NCBI RefSeq assembly: GCF_000026185.1
Contig: NC_010694.1
Span: forward strand, 3,534,001-3,598,000
Source of the DNA: Erwinia tasmaniensis Et1/99
GTDB taxonomy: Bacteria; Pseudomonadota; Gammaproteobacteria; Enterobacterales; Enterobacteriaceae
Direction of reading: 5' to 3'
Length of the DNA stretch: 64,000 nt
Shown here: positions 52,296-62,171 of the stretch, in pieces
Numbering within the stretch: position 1 is the stretch's first letter
How the letters are laid out: every line of letters starts with the position of its first letter
The notes under the pieces: generated by a model
Told to the model about the DNA's origin: nothing
The model's input: only the letters and a program-made list of their open reading frames with translations
Database searches by the model: none
Translations under genes and position numbers: made by a program

Positions 52296-54629
52296 ATGAT
52301 GAAAGATTCGCTAAGTCGCCTGATTGCAAATGAGTTGCAGGCCAGAGAAGAACAGGTTGAAGCCGCCGTTCGCCTGCTGGACGAAGGAAATACCGTGCCG
52401 TTTATCGCACGTTATCGTAAGGAAGTGACCGGTGGGTTAGATGATACCCAGCTGCGCCAGCTTGAAACCCGTTTGGGTTATCTGCGCGAACTGTCCGATC
52501 GCCGCCAGTCGATTCTGAAATCGATTGCCGATCAGGGCAAGCTGACCGATGAGCTGGCCAGCGCCATCAATGCCACGCTCAGTAAAACCGAGCTGGAAGA
52601 TCTTTATCTACCGTACAAACAGAAGCGCCGCACACGCGGGCAGATTGCCATCGAGGCTGGCCTGCAACCGCTGGCCGATACGCTGTGGCAGCAGCCGGAA
52701 AATCACCCGGAACAGCTGGCAGCAGAGTATATCAGCGCGGATAAAGGCGTTGCCGACAGCAAGGCCGCCCTTGACGGGGCGCGTTATATTCTGATGGAGC
52801 GCTTCGCGGAAGATGCCGGCCTGCTGGCTAAAGTGCGTGACTATCTGTGGAAAAATGCCCATCTGGTCTCCCGTGTGGTTGAAGGGAAAGAAGAGGAAGG
52901 CGCAAAATTCCGCGACTACTTTGACCATCACGAAGCGCTGTCGACGGTGCCCTCTCACCGCGCGCTGGCGATGTTCCGTGGCCGCAACGAAGGCATCTTA
53001 CAGCTGGCGCTGAATGCCGACCCGCAGTTCGATGAGCCGCCGCGTGAAAGTCACGGTGAACAGATTATCAGCGAACACCTCAACCTGCGTCTGAATAACG
53101 CCCCGGCAGATAGCTGGCGCAAGGCGGTGGTGAGCTGGACCTGGCGTATCAAGGTGCTGCTGCATCTTGAAACCGAGCTGATGGGCAGCGTGCGCGAACG
53201 GGCGGAAGACGAGGCGATTAACGTCTTCGCCCGCAACCTGCATGACCTGCTGATGGCCGCTCCGGCCGGGATGCGTGCCACGATGGGCCTCGATCCGGGT
53301 CTGCGTACCGGGGTGAAAGTCGCGGTCGTGGATGCAACCGGGAAGGTAGTGGCCACCGATACCATTTATCCGCATACCGGCCAGGCGGCGAAAGCGGCCG
53401 CCGCCGTGGCGGCGCTGTGCACGAAATATCAGGTTGAGCTGGTTGCGATCGGCAACGGCACCGCCTCACGCGAGACCGAGCGTTTCTACCTCGACGTGCA
53501 GAAGCAGTTCCCCCAGGTACAGGGGCAGAAGGTGATCGTCAGCGAAGCGGGCGCATCGGTCTATTCCGCTTCCGAGCTGGCCGCGCTGGAGTTCCCCGAC
53601 CTCGACGTGTCGCTGCGTGGCGCGGTGTCCATCGCCCGTCGTTTGCAGGATCCGCTCTCCGAACTGGTGAAAATCGATCCAAAATCGATCGGCGTTGGCC
53701 AGTATCAGCATGATGTCAGCCAAAGCCAGCTGGCGAAAAAACTGGATGCGGTAGTGGAAGACTGCGTGAACGGCGTCGGGGTCGATCTCAACACCGCCTC
53801 GGTGCCGCTGCTGACCCGGGTAGCGGGCCTGAGCAAAATGATCGCCCAGAATATCGTTAGCTGGCGCGACGAGAATGGCCGTTTCCAGAATCGCCAGCAG
53901 CTGCTGAAGGTGGGCCGTCTTGGGCCGAAAGCCTTTGAGCAGTGTGCCGGCTTCCTGCGCATCAGCCAGGGCAATAACCCGCTGGATACCTCCACGGTTC
54001 ACCCGGAGGCCTATCCGGTGGTCGAGCGCATTCTTGCCGCTACCGAGCAGGCGCTGAACGATCTGATGGGAAATCCTGCGGCCCTGCGCGACCTGAAAGC
54101 CGTGGACTTCACCGACGAGCGCTTCGGCGTGCCGACCGTCAGTGACATTATCAAAGAGCTGGAAAAACCGGGTCGCGATCCGCGTCCAGAGTTTAAAACC
54201 GCGCAGTTTGCTGACGGTATCGACACCATGAGCGACCTGCTGCCGGGGATGGTGCTGGAAGGATCGGTGACCAACGTCACCAACTTTGGTGCCTTTGTTG
54301 ATATCGGCGTTCATCAGGACGGCCTGGTGCATATCTCGTCGCTGGCCGATAAATTTGTCGATGACCCGCACAAGGTGGTGAAAGCGGGAGACATTGTTAA
54401 AGTGAAGGTGATGGAAGTCGACCTGCAACGCAAACGCATTGCCCTGACCATGCGCCTTGACGAGCAGCCGGGGGAAACCAACGCCCGGCGCGGCGGTACG
54501 CAAAACGCGGCTAATGAGCGCAATAATGCCCGTCCGGCCAGGGCCGGTAACAAGCGCCCTGCCGCCCAGAGTGCGGGAAACAGCGCGATGGGTGATGCGC
54601 TGGCAGCCGCCTTCGGCAAGAAAAACTAG
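52296..54629 (+). CDS. tex: RNA-binding S1-domain transcription accessory protein Tex
   Basis: Tex/YhgF is a nucleic-acid-binding factor linked to transcription. The start at 52296 ([18 protein letters not shown]) gives 777 residues. A frame starting at 52218 adds 26 unconserved residues. It has a YqgF-like domain ([18 protein letters not shown], about 330-347) and helix-hairpin-helix motifs ([20 protein letters not shown]). The C-terminal S1 domain is about 650-720 ([20 protein letters not shown]). In E. coli feoABC follows; it is absent here. Confidence 0.96.
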   Translation: MMKDSLSRLIANELQAREEQVEAAVRLLDEGNTVPFIARYRKEVTGGLDDTQLRQLETRLGYLRELSDRRQSILKSIADQGKLTDELASAINATLSKTELEDLYLPYKQKRRTRGQIAIEAGLQPLADTLWQQPENHPEQLAAEYISADKGVADSKAALDGARYILMERFAEDAGLLAKVRDYLWKNAHLVSRVVEGKEEEGAKFRDYFDHHEALSTVPSHRALAMFRGRNEGILQLALNADPQFDEPPRESHGEQIISEHLNLRLNNAPADSWRKAVVSWTWRIKVLLHLETELMGSVRERAEDEAINVFARNLHDLLMAAPAGMRATMGLDPGLRTGVKVAVVDATGKVVATDTIYPHTGQAAKAAAAVAALCTKYQVELVAIGNGTASRETERFYLDVQKQFPQVQGQKVIVSEAGASVYSASELAALEFPDLDVSLRGAVSIARRLQDPLSELVKIDPKSIGVGQYQHDVSQSQLAKKLDAVVEDCVNGVGVDLNTASVPLLTRVAGLSKMIAQNIVSWRDENGRFQNRQQLLKVGRLGPKAFEQCAGFLRISQGNNPLDTSTVHPEAYPVVERILAATEQALNDLMGNPAALRDLKAVDFTDERFGVPTVSDIIKELEKPGRDPRPEFKTAQFADGIDTMSDLLPGMVLEGSVTNVTNFGAFVDIGVHQDGLVHISSLADKFVDDPHKVVKAGDIVKVKVMEVDLQRKRIALTMRLDEQPGETNARRGGTQNAANERNNARPARAGNKRPAAQSAGNSAMGDALAAAFGKKN

Positions 54630-54636
54630 TCTGACC

Positions 54637-54662
54637 GGGCTGGCCTGTCGGCCCGCCCTTTG
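54637..54662 (+). terminator. Terminator of tex
   Basis: GGGC-t-GGCC (54637-54645) pairs with GGCC-c-GCCC (54650-54658), an 8-bp stem with one mismatch and a 4-base loop, followed by TTTG. It starts 7 bases past the tex stop. Confidence 0.7.
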
Positions 54663-55060
54663 TCACCCATACCTTTTTATCCGCCGTCACCGCTTATTTC
54701 TCCCTCCCCGCCAGTCTTGTCAGGTTGTGATTTTAGTATGGGATTTGAGGGCAAGAACGGACGGGGTGCTGCAATGGTCTCTGGTGTTCGGTTCGGCATA
54801 AAGCCACATCATGCTACTTTTTTAGTCCTTGATCTGATCCGGCTGGGACAATCGTTGAAAATGGTGACAGAGAAAAAAGACATCCCCCATACAGCATATT
54901 TTCGTCTGAAAAAGCGTACCAATTAAGTTGGCAGTTTTTCTTGCCATAGATATTTTTGGCCGAATAAAATGAATGCTAAAGTAGCATTTTTATTTATGGA
55001 GTTAACGGGAAATATCAGTCCAATATCTGATGGCTGCTACCCAATGGAAGGGGAATAAGG
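54663..55060. other. Spacer between tex and the unknown gene pair
   Basis: These 398 bases contain only short frames without family features. The right half is AT-rich, beginning near 54880, and marks the change into the accessory stretch. feoABC would be here in E. coli, but no remnant was recognised. A purine-rich ribosome site (GAAGGGGAATAAGG) precedes the next gene. Confidence 0.6.
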
Positions 55061-55762
55061 ATGAGTATAAGAAGCGAAATCATTGATGGCAAATTGGCAC
55101 AAAGAAGTTCATACGGATTGATATATACGGAAGTATTGGGCTGGGTGGATCTCGGACATGCGCAGGGCACAGACATCCGAAATTTGTGGGCGCAAATGCT
55201 GCGTGGTGAATCCCAAAGCAGACCAACTTATGATGTTACCTATAAACAATCGATGATTGGCCTTAAACATCGTCTAACGGTCGGGAAATCAATCACCTGG
55301 CGTCTTAAAAAAGGCCTGCCACATCATCAAAAGCAAAGCATTGCTCTTGCCATGATGATGACAGTGGCCCGAAGATTCGAAGGGCTTCAGGGCTCTTTCC
55401 CATTCAGTTGGGCTACAGATAGCGGATTCAGCGGCGAAGACCTGGTATCGGACCTACTCGGCTTTTACCGGGTTATGTCGTGTATGAATAACGTGTTCAG
55501 CTACCTGAAACCGGTAAGCAAGGAAGAGGCTTTAAAACGGTGGGACCATTACGGAAAAATAGGCTCGTGGAAAAATGAAATGTTCAAACCGCTGCTATTC
55601 CCTAACCCGGCCCATTTCCCTAACGGCAGACCACACTTTGGGCAATTACCAAACTTCATGAAAACCGTCACGCCTTATAACAGGTGGACATCTGAAGATG
55701 TCGGTGTTGTTGACCCTAATCGGGGCTTTATCCATTTTGACAGGGGAGAACCACGGGCATGA
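55061..55762 (+). CDS. Unrecognised 233-residue protein (first gene of a pair)
   Basis: No family was recognised. The protein of 233 residues has no signal peptide and no clear membrane segment. It is rich in aromatic residues, Gly and Ser, with conserved-looking blocks such as SYGLIYTEVLGWVDLGHAQG, SFPFSWATDSGFSGEDLVSD and LLGFYRVMSCMNNVFSYLKP. Its last four bases overlap the start of the next gene (ATGA), so the two are coupled. Base composition is more AT-rich than neighbouring tex and the phosphorylase, a sign of transfer. It could be an effector, toxin or processing protein paired with its membrane partner, but nothing visible decides this. Confidence 0.75.
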   Translation: MSIRSEIIDGKLAQRSSYGLIYTEVLGWVDLGHAQGTDIRNLWAQMLRGESQSRPTYDVTYKQSMIGLKHRLTVGKSITWRLKKGLPHHQKQSIALAMMMTVARRFEGLQGSFPFSWATDSGFSGEDLVSDLLGFYRVMSCMNNVFSYLKPVSKEEALKRWDHYGKIGSWKNEMFKPLLFPNPAHFPNGRPHFGQLPNFMKTVTPYNRWTSEDVGVVDPNRGFIHFDRGEPRA

Positions 55763-56193
55763 AAAAGTCACTAAAAATTATGCTGGCCGTTCTGATGATA
55801 TGCGTAATGGGTCTTTTTTATGGCTTGCAATATCTCAGCATGGAATTCACTGACGGTGCTGATTACACGGAACAAGATAAGCGGGAGTATGATTATTACA
55901 CTCCAGAATTGCTCAAAAATATGCCTCGCGTTAGTAACGTCTACAACTTCCATTACAGCAATGTGTCCGGACCCAATCCCGCACTGATTTATCAGGCGAG
56001 TTTTTCCGGTACAACGGATACAAGCAAAATTGACACCTACCTGAAAAAAAACGGGTATGAAAAAACAGGAATGTGCAATATAAACGGAAATTGCTGGATC
56101 GGAAAAAATCCCAATATAACCGTGTCGGTGGGTATTGAGGAGATCCCGAGCATCATTCGTGTCGAGATGGTAGATAAGGCAGGATACAATTGA
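55759..56193 (+). CDS. Unrecognised 144-residue membrane-anchored protein (second gene of the pair)
   Basis: The protein has one N-terminal hydrophobic segment (about residues 5-28, LKIMLAVLMICVMGLFYGLQ), probably an uncleaved anchor or signal. It lacks a lipobox. The rest is hydrophilic, about 115 residues, with two cysteines (GMCNINGNCW) near the C-terminus that could form a disulfide outside the cytoplasm. It overlaps the upstream gene by 4 bases. A stem at about 56243-56261 (CCCGGCTGATGCCGGG) followed by TTTCTT probably ends the pair. Confidence 0.75.
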   Translation: MKKSLKIMLAVLMICVMGLFYGLQYLSMEFTDGADYTEQDKREYDYYTPELLKNMPRVSNVYNFHYSNVSGPNPALIYQASFSGTTDTSKIDTYLKKNGYEKTGMCNINGNCWIGKNPNITVSVGIEEIPSIIRVEMVDKAGYN

Positions 56194-56242
56194 CGAGATT
56201 TGGCCAGGAATAGCGAAAGACCCAACTCACTAACCTTCGCAA

Positions 56243-56267
56243 GCCCGGCTGATGCCGGGTTTCTTAA
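56243..56267 (+). terminator. Terminator after the unknown pair
   Basis: CCCGGC and GCCGGG are inverted arms around a short TGAT loop, followed by TTTCTTAAAG. It lies about 50 bases past the second gene's stop. Confidence 0.6.
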
Positions 56268-56482
56268 AGAATGCTCAAACACAACCTCAGAACATTATTT
56301 TCAATAAAAAAAGTAAATTAAACTTTTAGCATGGTTTTTTACATCAGTGGGCCTCAAATCCCATGATCAGCATCTACAGTGAGAAATCATCGCTGAATTT
56401 TCGCCTGTGGCAACCCTCCCTCCTCTGACCACCAGAGTTGCCGCCAGTGCACCTGTCATCTGAAGCGTCATGGATAAAGATA

Positions 56483-58171
56483 ATGAATATTATCAATAGA
56501 TTAATCGGCGAGATTTACGGTTCCACCTTCCCGTCAGGACACCTGCAACGGCTGCACGCCCTGATTGCCGCTGCCCGCACGGGGATTCACCCGCCGCGCA
56601 AAGCGCACTGGGATGAAAAGGACGTGGTGCTCATCACCTACGCGGATCAGGTTCGTGAAGATAACACCCCCACCCTGACCACCTTCTCGTGCTTCTACCG
56701 GCAGTATTTGCAGGCCAGCTTTAACCTCGTCCATCTGCTGCCCTTTTTCCCCTCGTCGTCAGACGATGGCTTTGCGGTGATTGACTATCACCAGGTGAAC
56801 CCGCCCTACGGCGGCTGGCAGGAGATCGCCGACCTGCATCAGCACACGCGCCTGATGTTTGACTTCGTCTGCAACCATATGTCCGCACACAGTTCCTGGT
56901 TTAGCCACTATCTGGCGCAGGATGTCGGCTGGGATGATTTTTTTATCAGCCAGCCACCCACCGCTGATTTATCTGCGGTGACCCGGCCACGCACCTCACC
57001 TTTGCTCACGCCGTTTGTGCTGGCAGACGGAAAGACGCGCTTTATCTGGACCACCTTCAGCGCCGACCAGGTCGATCTGAATTATGCCAATCCCGACGTA
57101 CTGCTCAATATGGTCAGGGTGTTGCTGGATTATTTGCAGCGGGGAGCAGATTATCTGCGGCTGGATGCGGTGGGCTATATGTGGAAGACACCGGGAACGT
57201 CGTGCATCCATTTGGAGAAAACTCATCTGCTGGTGAAGCTGTTCCGCGCCATCATCGATAAGGTGGCCGCAGGCGCGGTGTTATTGACCGAAACGAACGT
57301 GCCGCATCGTGACAATATCCGCTATTTCGGCAACGGCCGCGACGAGGCGCAGATGGTCTATCAGTTTCCGTTGCCGCCGCTGGTGCTGCACGCCATCCAC
57401 CGGGGATCGTCACGCGCACTGCGCCATTGGGCTTCCTCACTTGACGGCGGCGGCGGTAGCACCACCTTCTTTAATTTTCTTGCTTCTCATGACGGTATCG
57501 GCCTGAATCCTCTGCGCGGCATTTTACCTGAAGGCGAAATCATTGCCCTGGCGCAAGATCTGGCGCAAGAGGGAGCGCAGATCTCCTGGAAAACGGATAC
57601 TGACGGCACCTCCAGCCCCTACGAAATTAACGTCACCTATCTGGACGCGCTGAATAAACAACAGGATAGCGATGATACCCGCCTGCAACGTTTTCTGCTG
57701 GCTCACGGGCTGCTGCTGGCTTTTCCTGGCGTGCCGGCGGTCTACGTGCAGAGTATTCTCGGCTCGCGCAATGATATCGAGGGCATGAAGGTGACAGGAC
57801 AAAACCGGGCGATCAACCGTCAAAAATATGCGCTGTGCGATATCCGCCGGGCGCTGGCGACAACGGGCTCGTTACGCCAGCGGATCTATACCGCGCTCAG
57901 CCAGCTGATTCAGGTGCGTAAGGGTCAGCCTGCCTTCCACCCGGACAATCCCATGCGACTTGTCGACAGCGATGACACGCTGTTGGTAATGCAAAGGCAG
58001 GCGAAAGACCCACAGGATACGCTGTGGTGCGTGTTCAATGTGAGCGCCAGCACGGTCAGCTACCGTCTGCCTGAACCGCGCGACTACCACGATGCGATCG
58101 GCGGCGAAAAAATCGATGGTAAGCAGGATATGGCGCTGGGCGCATGGCAGTTTCGCTGGCTCAGGGCCTGA
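56483..58171 (+). CDS. GH13 sucrose/glucosylglycerate phosphorylase-like enzyme
   Basis: The 562-residue protein starts at 56483 (MNIINRLIGEIYGSTFPSGH). It is a GH13 TIM-barrel of the sucrose phosphorylase type. Features are HLLPFFPSSSDDGFAVIDYH, the nucleophile Asp228 (YLRLDAVGYMWK), acid/base Glu270 (VLLTETNVPH) and stabilising Asp337 (FLASHDGIGLNPLRG). The length is closer to E. coli YcjM (glucosylglycerate phosphorylase, 559) than to sucrose phosphorylases of about 500. Specificity cannot be decided by eye. It stands alone, with no transporter beside it. Confidence 0.87.
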   Translation: MNIINRLIGEIYGSTFPSGHLQRLHALIAAARTGIHPPRKAHWDEKDVVLITYADQVREDNTPTLTTFSCFYRQYLQASFNLVHLLPFFPSSSDDGFAVIDYHQVNPPYGGWQEIADLHQHTRLMFDFVCNHMSAHSSWFSHYLAQDVGWDDFFISQPPTADLSAVTRPRTSPLLTPFVLADGKTRFIWTTFSADQVDLNYANPDVLLNMVRVLLDYLQRGADYLRLDAVGYMWKTPGTSCIHLEKTHLLVKLFRAIIDKVAAGAVLLTETNVPHRDNIRYFGNGRDEAQMVYQFPLPPLVLHAIHRGSSRALRHWASSLDGGGGSTTFFNFLASHDGIGLNPLRGILPEGEIIALAQDLAQEGAQISWKTDTDGTSSPYEINVTYLDALNKQQDSDDTRLQRFLLAHGLLLAFPGVPAVYVQSILGSRNDIEGMKVTGQNRAINRQKYALCDIRRALATTGSLRQRIYTALSQLIQVRKGQPAFHPDNPMRLVDSDDTLLVMQRQAKDPQDTLWCVFNVSASTVSYRLPEPRDYHDAIGGEKIDGKQDMALGAWQFRWLRA

Positions 58172-58230
58172 AACCGCTCACTGTTGAGCAGGGCAGCGCC
58201 GGCATGATGCCTATGCCAGCCGCCGGTTGG

Positions 58231-59004
58231 CTAAAGCAACGTGTCGCTAAAGGCGATGACCTGCTCGCAGAACGCCTCCGGGTGGGAGATAAACGGCGCG
58301 TGTGCCGCACGGGCAATAATATGGCTGCGGCTAGTGGGCCAGGCCGCGTCGAGTAACGGCGCGATTTTGCGCGGCACCAGCCCGTCGAGCGCGCCGTACA
58401 GGCGCAGCAGCGGCATCGTTAACCCCTGCATCGCCTGACGCAAATCGGCGGTACGCAGGATCTCCAGACCGCCGTTGAGCACCTCTGCCGTCGGCATCGG
58501 CTGCTCAAGCACCACGCTTTTCAACATGCGGGCATCCTGACGGGCGCTGTCGCTTCCCAGCGTTTGCAGCGCGAGAAAACGCTCAACGGTGCGCTTAAAA
58601 TCCTCACGCAGCTGCTGCTGGAAGCCGCTGAGCGTTTCCGTTTTGATCCCCGGCCATTCGGGCTGCGCGCTGAAGCAGGGCGATGAAGCCACGCTAATCA
58701 ACCCGCTCACCCGCTGCGGATGGCTCAGCGCCAGCTGGCTGGCCACCAGGCCACCCAGCGACCAGCCGAGCCAGATGGCCCGCTCCGGGGCCTGGGGCAA
58801 AATGGCCGCCACCATGTCATCTAACGTCATCGCCGGGTATCCCTGGCTGCGACCGTAGCCGGGCAGATCCACCAGATGCAGACAAAAATGTGCGCCGAGT
58901 CGCGCGCTGATGTTATGCCACACTGCGGCATTCAGCCCCCATCCGTGCAGCAGCACAAGATGGCGATCGCCCTGCCCGATAGTCTCCCAATGAAGCGCCG
59001 TCAT
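58231..59004 (-). CDS. bioH: Pimeloyl-ACP methyl ester carboxylesterase
   Basis: BioH removes the methyl group from pimeloyl-ACP methyl ester, ending the BioC-BioH route to the biotin precursor. The 257-residue alpha/beta hydrolase has nucleophile Ser82 ([12 protein letters not shown]), the acid in YGALDGLVP and His235 ([11 protein letters not shown]). It starts [20 protein letters not shown]. It is divergent from gntX with only 35 bases between the starts, as in E. coli. Confidence 0.97.
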   Translation of the reverse strand: MTALHWETIGQGDRHLVLLHGWGLNAAVWHNISARLGAHFCLHLVDLPGYGRSQGYPAMTLDDMVAAILPQAPERAIWLGWSLGGLVASQLALSHPQRVSGLISVASSPCFSAQPEWPGIKTETLSGFQQQLREDFKRTVERFLALQTLGSDSARQDARMLKSVVLEQPMPTAEVLNGGLEILRTADLRQAMQGLTMPLLRLYGALDGLVPRKIAPLLDAAWPTSRSHIIARAAHAPFISHPEAFCEQVIAFSDTLL

Positions 59005-59039
59005 GGGTTATGGTCCTGTTATTTGCCAGTGAGGTCACC

Positions 59040-59723
59040 ATGCTATCAATACCGGCAGGCTGTTGGCTATGCGCGATGCCGCTGGCCTTCGCCATACACG
59101 GGCTGTGCAACGTCTGTCTGCGTCTGCTGCTGGTGCGTTCTGCCTGCTGCGCACGCTGCGGCCTACCCTCATACGCCGCCGCTTATGACTGCGGTCGCTG
59201 TCTGCGCCGTCCTCCGCCGTGGCAGCGTCTGATTGCCGTATCGCCGTGGCAACCGCCGTTAAGCCAGCTGGTTAACCGACTAAAATTTTATTGCGACACC
59301 GCACTTGCGGCCACGCTGGCACGGTTATTACTACTACGCTGGTTACAGCGGCGTCATGAAAGCGGGCTTCGGCGTCCCGATTTACTGCTCACGGTGCCGC
59401 TGCATCATCACCGGGCCTGGCGGCGTGGCTATAATCAGTTAGAAGACATGGCGCATCGCCTTGCACACTGGATTCCATGTCGCTATCTGCCTGATGCCCT
59501 CAGGCGGGTACGAGGCGGAAAAATTCAGCACCGGCTGGGCGCGCTGGCGCGGCGTAAAAATCTGCGCGGGGCTTTCCGCCTTGAAACAGCGGTGCGTGGC
59601 TACCATATTGTTCTGCTTGATGATGTCCTCACCACGGGCAGTACCGCAGCGGAAATCAGCCGCATTTTACTGGCCAGCGGCGCTGCCAGCGTCGAGATAT
59701 GGTGCCTGTGCCGCACCTTGTAG
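59040..59723 (+). CDS. gntX: GntX/ComF family phosphoribosyltransferase-like protein
   Basis: The 227-residue ComF homolog starts at 59040 (MLSIPAGCWLCAMPLAF). The N-terminal zinc-binding cysteines are CWLC, CCARCGLP and CGRC. The C-terminal PRTase-type motif is VLLDDVLTTGSTAAE. In E. coli the gene was named gntX for a link with gluconate use; competence-type function in DNA uptake is also proposed. An in-frame extension of 10 residues to 59010 is not conserved. Confidence 0.95.
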   Translation: MLSIPAGCWLCAMPLAFAIHGLCNVCLRLLLVRSACCARCGLPSYAAAYDCGRCLRRPPPWQRLIAVSPWQPPLSQLVNRLKFYCDTALAATLARLLLLRWLQRRHESGLRRPDLLLTVPLHHHRAWRRGYNQLEDMAHRLAHWIPCRYLPDALRRVRGGKIQHRLGALARRKNLRGAFRLETAVRGYHIVLLDDVLTTGSTAAEISRILLASGAASVEIWCLCRTL

Positions 59724-59781
59724 AGCAGCGGTGATGGGCGTATTATAACCAACGAAATTAGTCAACTATTGAGCAATCGCC

Positions 59782-60357
59782 ATGATCCTAATTACCGACT
59801 CTGCACAAGAGCACTTCGCAAAACTGCTGTCAAAGCAGGAAGATGGCACCCAAATTCGCGTATTCGTTATTAATCCGGGTACGCCTACCGCCGAATGCGG
59901 CGTTTCCTACTGCCCACCCGATGCGGTAGAAGCAACCGATACTGAACTAAAGTTCGACAAGCTGTCGGCGTTTGTTGATGAGCTGAGCGCCCCTTATCTG
60001 CAGGATGCTGAAATCGACTTTGTTACCGACAATCTTGGTTCTCAGCTGACGCTGAAAGCACCCAACGCCAAAATGCGTAAAGTCAGTGACGATGCCCCGC
60101 TGATCGAGCGCGTAGAGTATCTGTTGCAGGCGCAGATCAACCCGCAGCTGGCCAGCCACGGTGGTAAAGTTTCTTTAATGGAAATCACCGACGAGGGTTA
60201 CGCCATCCTGCAATTTGGCGGCGGCTGCAACGGCTGTTCAATGGTCGATGTCACCCTGAAGGAAGGCATCGAGAAAGAGATGCTGGCCGCGTTCCCGGAG
60301 CTGAAAGGCGTGCGCGATCTGACCGAGCACCAGCGCGGTGAGCACTCGTTCTACTGA
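59782..60357 (+). CDS. nfuA: Fe/S biogenesis protein NfuA
   Basis: NfuA is a [4Fe-4S] carrier used under iron starvation and oxidative stress. The 191-residue protein has an N-terminal degenerate A-type domain and a C-terminal Nfu domain whose cluster ligands are the CxxC in [12 protein letters not shown] (149 and 152). It starts [20 protein letters not shown]. In E. coli gntT follows; here the AT-rich islet does. Confidence 0.98.
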   Translation: MILITDSAQEHFAKLLSKQEDGTQIRVFVINPGTPTAECGVSYCPPDAVEATDTELKFDKLSAFVDELSAPYLQDAEIDFVTDNLGSQLTLKAPNAKMRKVSDDAPLIERVEYLLQAQINPQLASHGGKVSLMEITDEGYAILQFGGGCNGCSMVDVTLKEGIEKEMLAAFPELKGVRDLTEHQRGEHSFY

Positions 60358-60367
60358 CAGAAAGTGC

Positions 60368-60387
60368 GGGGCCGACATTCCGGCCCC
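60368..60387. terminator. Hairpin between nfuA and the beta-helix gene
   Basis: GGGGCCG (60368-60374) and CGGCCCC (60381-60387) form a 7-bp stem with a 6-base loop, 10 bases past the nfuA stop. T residues follow only loosely (TCCTCATGCTTTT). Confidence 0.6.
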
Positions 60388-60437
60388 TCCTCATGCTTTT
60401 CCCTCGCATGGCCCCCCGGCAGCACGTTATAAAAACA

Positions 60438-61682
60438 CTAATAGATATCGAATATCAGGCTATTATAATTACCGCCTGCCGGGTTCAGGCTGTATCTTTC
60501 TGGCGAACAAAATCCCGTCAGGTTACCTTCCCCATATAGCCCTTCGGCAAAGATAAAGCTGTTCTTATTTGAAAAATAGCCATTCCCGGCATTGTTCAGG
60601 GATTGTGCATTAACAATATTAATTTTGCTTCCACCGGTGCAGTGGAATCCGTCACCGCCATTATCTTGACTCGTGGCGTTAAAACCTGATATCACGCCCA
60701 TCATGTCGCATTTAAAACCATCGCTGGTATTCTTTTCGCTGACCACATTGGTAATATCAATAAGAGAGTGTCTGTCACTCAGAATTCCCACGTTGTTATT
60801 AACGGAGAGTGAGCCGTTTGCCCCGATAAAACCGTTGTACGTCGCATAGATACCCGCCTCATTAAAACTGAATGTGGAACCATATTCGCCAATCGCGTTG
60901 CATTCAATACTGCCGCCCCAGGATAAAACGCCATACAGATTAAAAGAGGCAGAAACGCCATGAGCCCATACGCTGCCGCTGGACAGGGCATAATAACCCG
61001 CCTTTAAATTGTTATTGGAAATGGCATATTCACAGGATAAAAAACCGCCGGACTCAGCACAAAATCCGAAACCCAGCCCTTCAGGATCGTGAGCCGTATC
61101 GTAAGCTTCGGCACAGGAGACTTTCATGCTGGCAGCAAAGGCATGAAACGCCGCATCACCGGCGTTGTATACCTTGATCCCACCGCCCTGCTGACCGTTT
61201 TTAGGGTCTGTTTCATTAGTAATGAAAGCGCCGTTCATGGCCCTTATGCCGTAATACATTTTTTCAATTACGATCTCCGCGCCTAAAACAACCATGCTGT
61301 TTACCGCCCTGATCCCAGAACCGTAGCTGTTATCATGCCATTGTCCCTTACTGATAAAGCCGCTCTCTCCCCTGATCGTAAAGCCATTAAGCCATGATAT
61401 ACCGCAGCCGTTGCTAAATAGAAAACCATCGACATTATTTCTGTTATCAACCTTGATAACACATTTAGAAGGATCGGATTCATTCCCTCTTATCGTCAGT
61501 CGGTCTGAATATATCACTTCAGATTTGATGGGGGAGGCGATCTCATACTCACCGTCAGAAACTAAGATATCTACCCCCGAAACGATGACCTTAGCTTTCA
61601 GAAAATCAAGCGCCTGCTGGATAGTTGCATATTGCTCAGGAACCCGAAGGGATAATCTGTCATAAATATAATCATCACTCAT
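60438..61682 (-). CDS. Right-handed beta-helix protein, phage tailspike-like
   Basis: The start at 61682 (MSDDYIYDRLSLRVPEQYAT) is set by a good ribosome site (GAGGTGA, 3 bases before ATG), giving 414 residues. A longer frame to 61778 is not preferred. After VPEQYATIQQALDFL and LTIRGNESDPSK, typical of beta-helix depolymerase-like proteins, the rest is a ladder of short repeats with N/G turns (NNVGILSDRHSLIDI, NGGDGFHCTGGSKINI, NAGNGYFSNKNSFIF). No signal peptide is seen. Base composition is AT-richer than nfuA or malQ. It lies 490 bases from an orphan Ogr gene. It may be a prophage tail remnant, a secreted polysaccharide-binding protein, or an effector; the family is inferred from fold only. 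Confidence 0.8.
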   Translation of the reverse strand: MSDDYIYDRLSLRVPEQYATIQQALDFLKAKVIVSGVDILVSDGEYEIASPIKSEVIYSDRLTIRGNESDPSKCVIKVDNRNNVDGFLFSNGCGISWLNGFTIRGESGFISKGQWHDNSYGSGIRAVNSMVVLGAEIVIEKMYYGIRAMNGAFITNETDPKNGQQGGGIKVYNAGDAAFHAFAASMKVSCAEAYDTAHDPEGLGFGFCAESGGFLSCEYAISNNNLKAGYYALSSGSVWAHGVSASFNLYGVLSWGGSIECNAIGEYGSTFSFNEAGIYATYNGFIGANGSLSVNNNVGILSDRHSLIDITNVVSEKNTSDGFKCDMMGVISGFNATSQDNGGDGFHCTGGSKINIVNAQSLNNAGNGYFSNKNSFIFAEGLYGEGNLTGFCSPERYSLNPAGGNYNSLIFDIY

Positions 61683-62171
61683 ATTCACCTCGAAAAAAAA
61701 TTCATCAAGGCTGATGCTTAACCCTGGGATTCTCATAGATTCAGCCGTTCTGAATTTATGCCATGACTTTCCAGGCATCAGCGTAAATACATCATCGTCT
61801 CACTTAAAAAAAGGGGCAATGGTATTCTTACCGTGGGCAGCAAATTACCAGGCGGCTTAACGCCATCCGTAGAAGAATTCTGTTTATTTGACTAATAAAA
61901 TCATTACACATCTGGCTTATCCATTTTTTATGGCTGAACGCCTATAACAACGCAAAAAACGCCATACGCAAAGAGAAAGCTTTTGGATAAACAATCACAC
62001 AACAAAAAAAATGAAATATAACAAGGGAATGTTGTATGGCAATGAAAACAACGAAAAAAAATACCATCACCTTTATCAGTCATTAATTATTCCTTCACCT
62101 GTAACCGATCGTTGAAAAATTTCACTCATACGGTCAGTACTTCAACCCTAAAAGAGATCAGGTGAAAATTT
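61683..62171. other. AT-rich spacer between the beta-helix and ogr genes
   Basis: These 489 bases are strongly AT-rich with many A-runs. No gene was recognised; a 16-codon frame near 62035 is too short to support. Divergent promoters for the two flanking genes should lie here. No P2-type late promoter dyad was identified by eye. Confidence 0.6.

Noticed and set aside
53466-54503. 345-codon minus-strand frame inside tex
   Set aside because: It is antisense to a clearly conserved gene, with no start context or family similarity.
54660-54926. 88-codon plus-strand frame between tex and the unknown pair
   Set aside because: It has no ribosome site or recognisable feature and is Pro/Ser-rich at the start; it is treated as intergenic.
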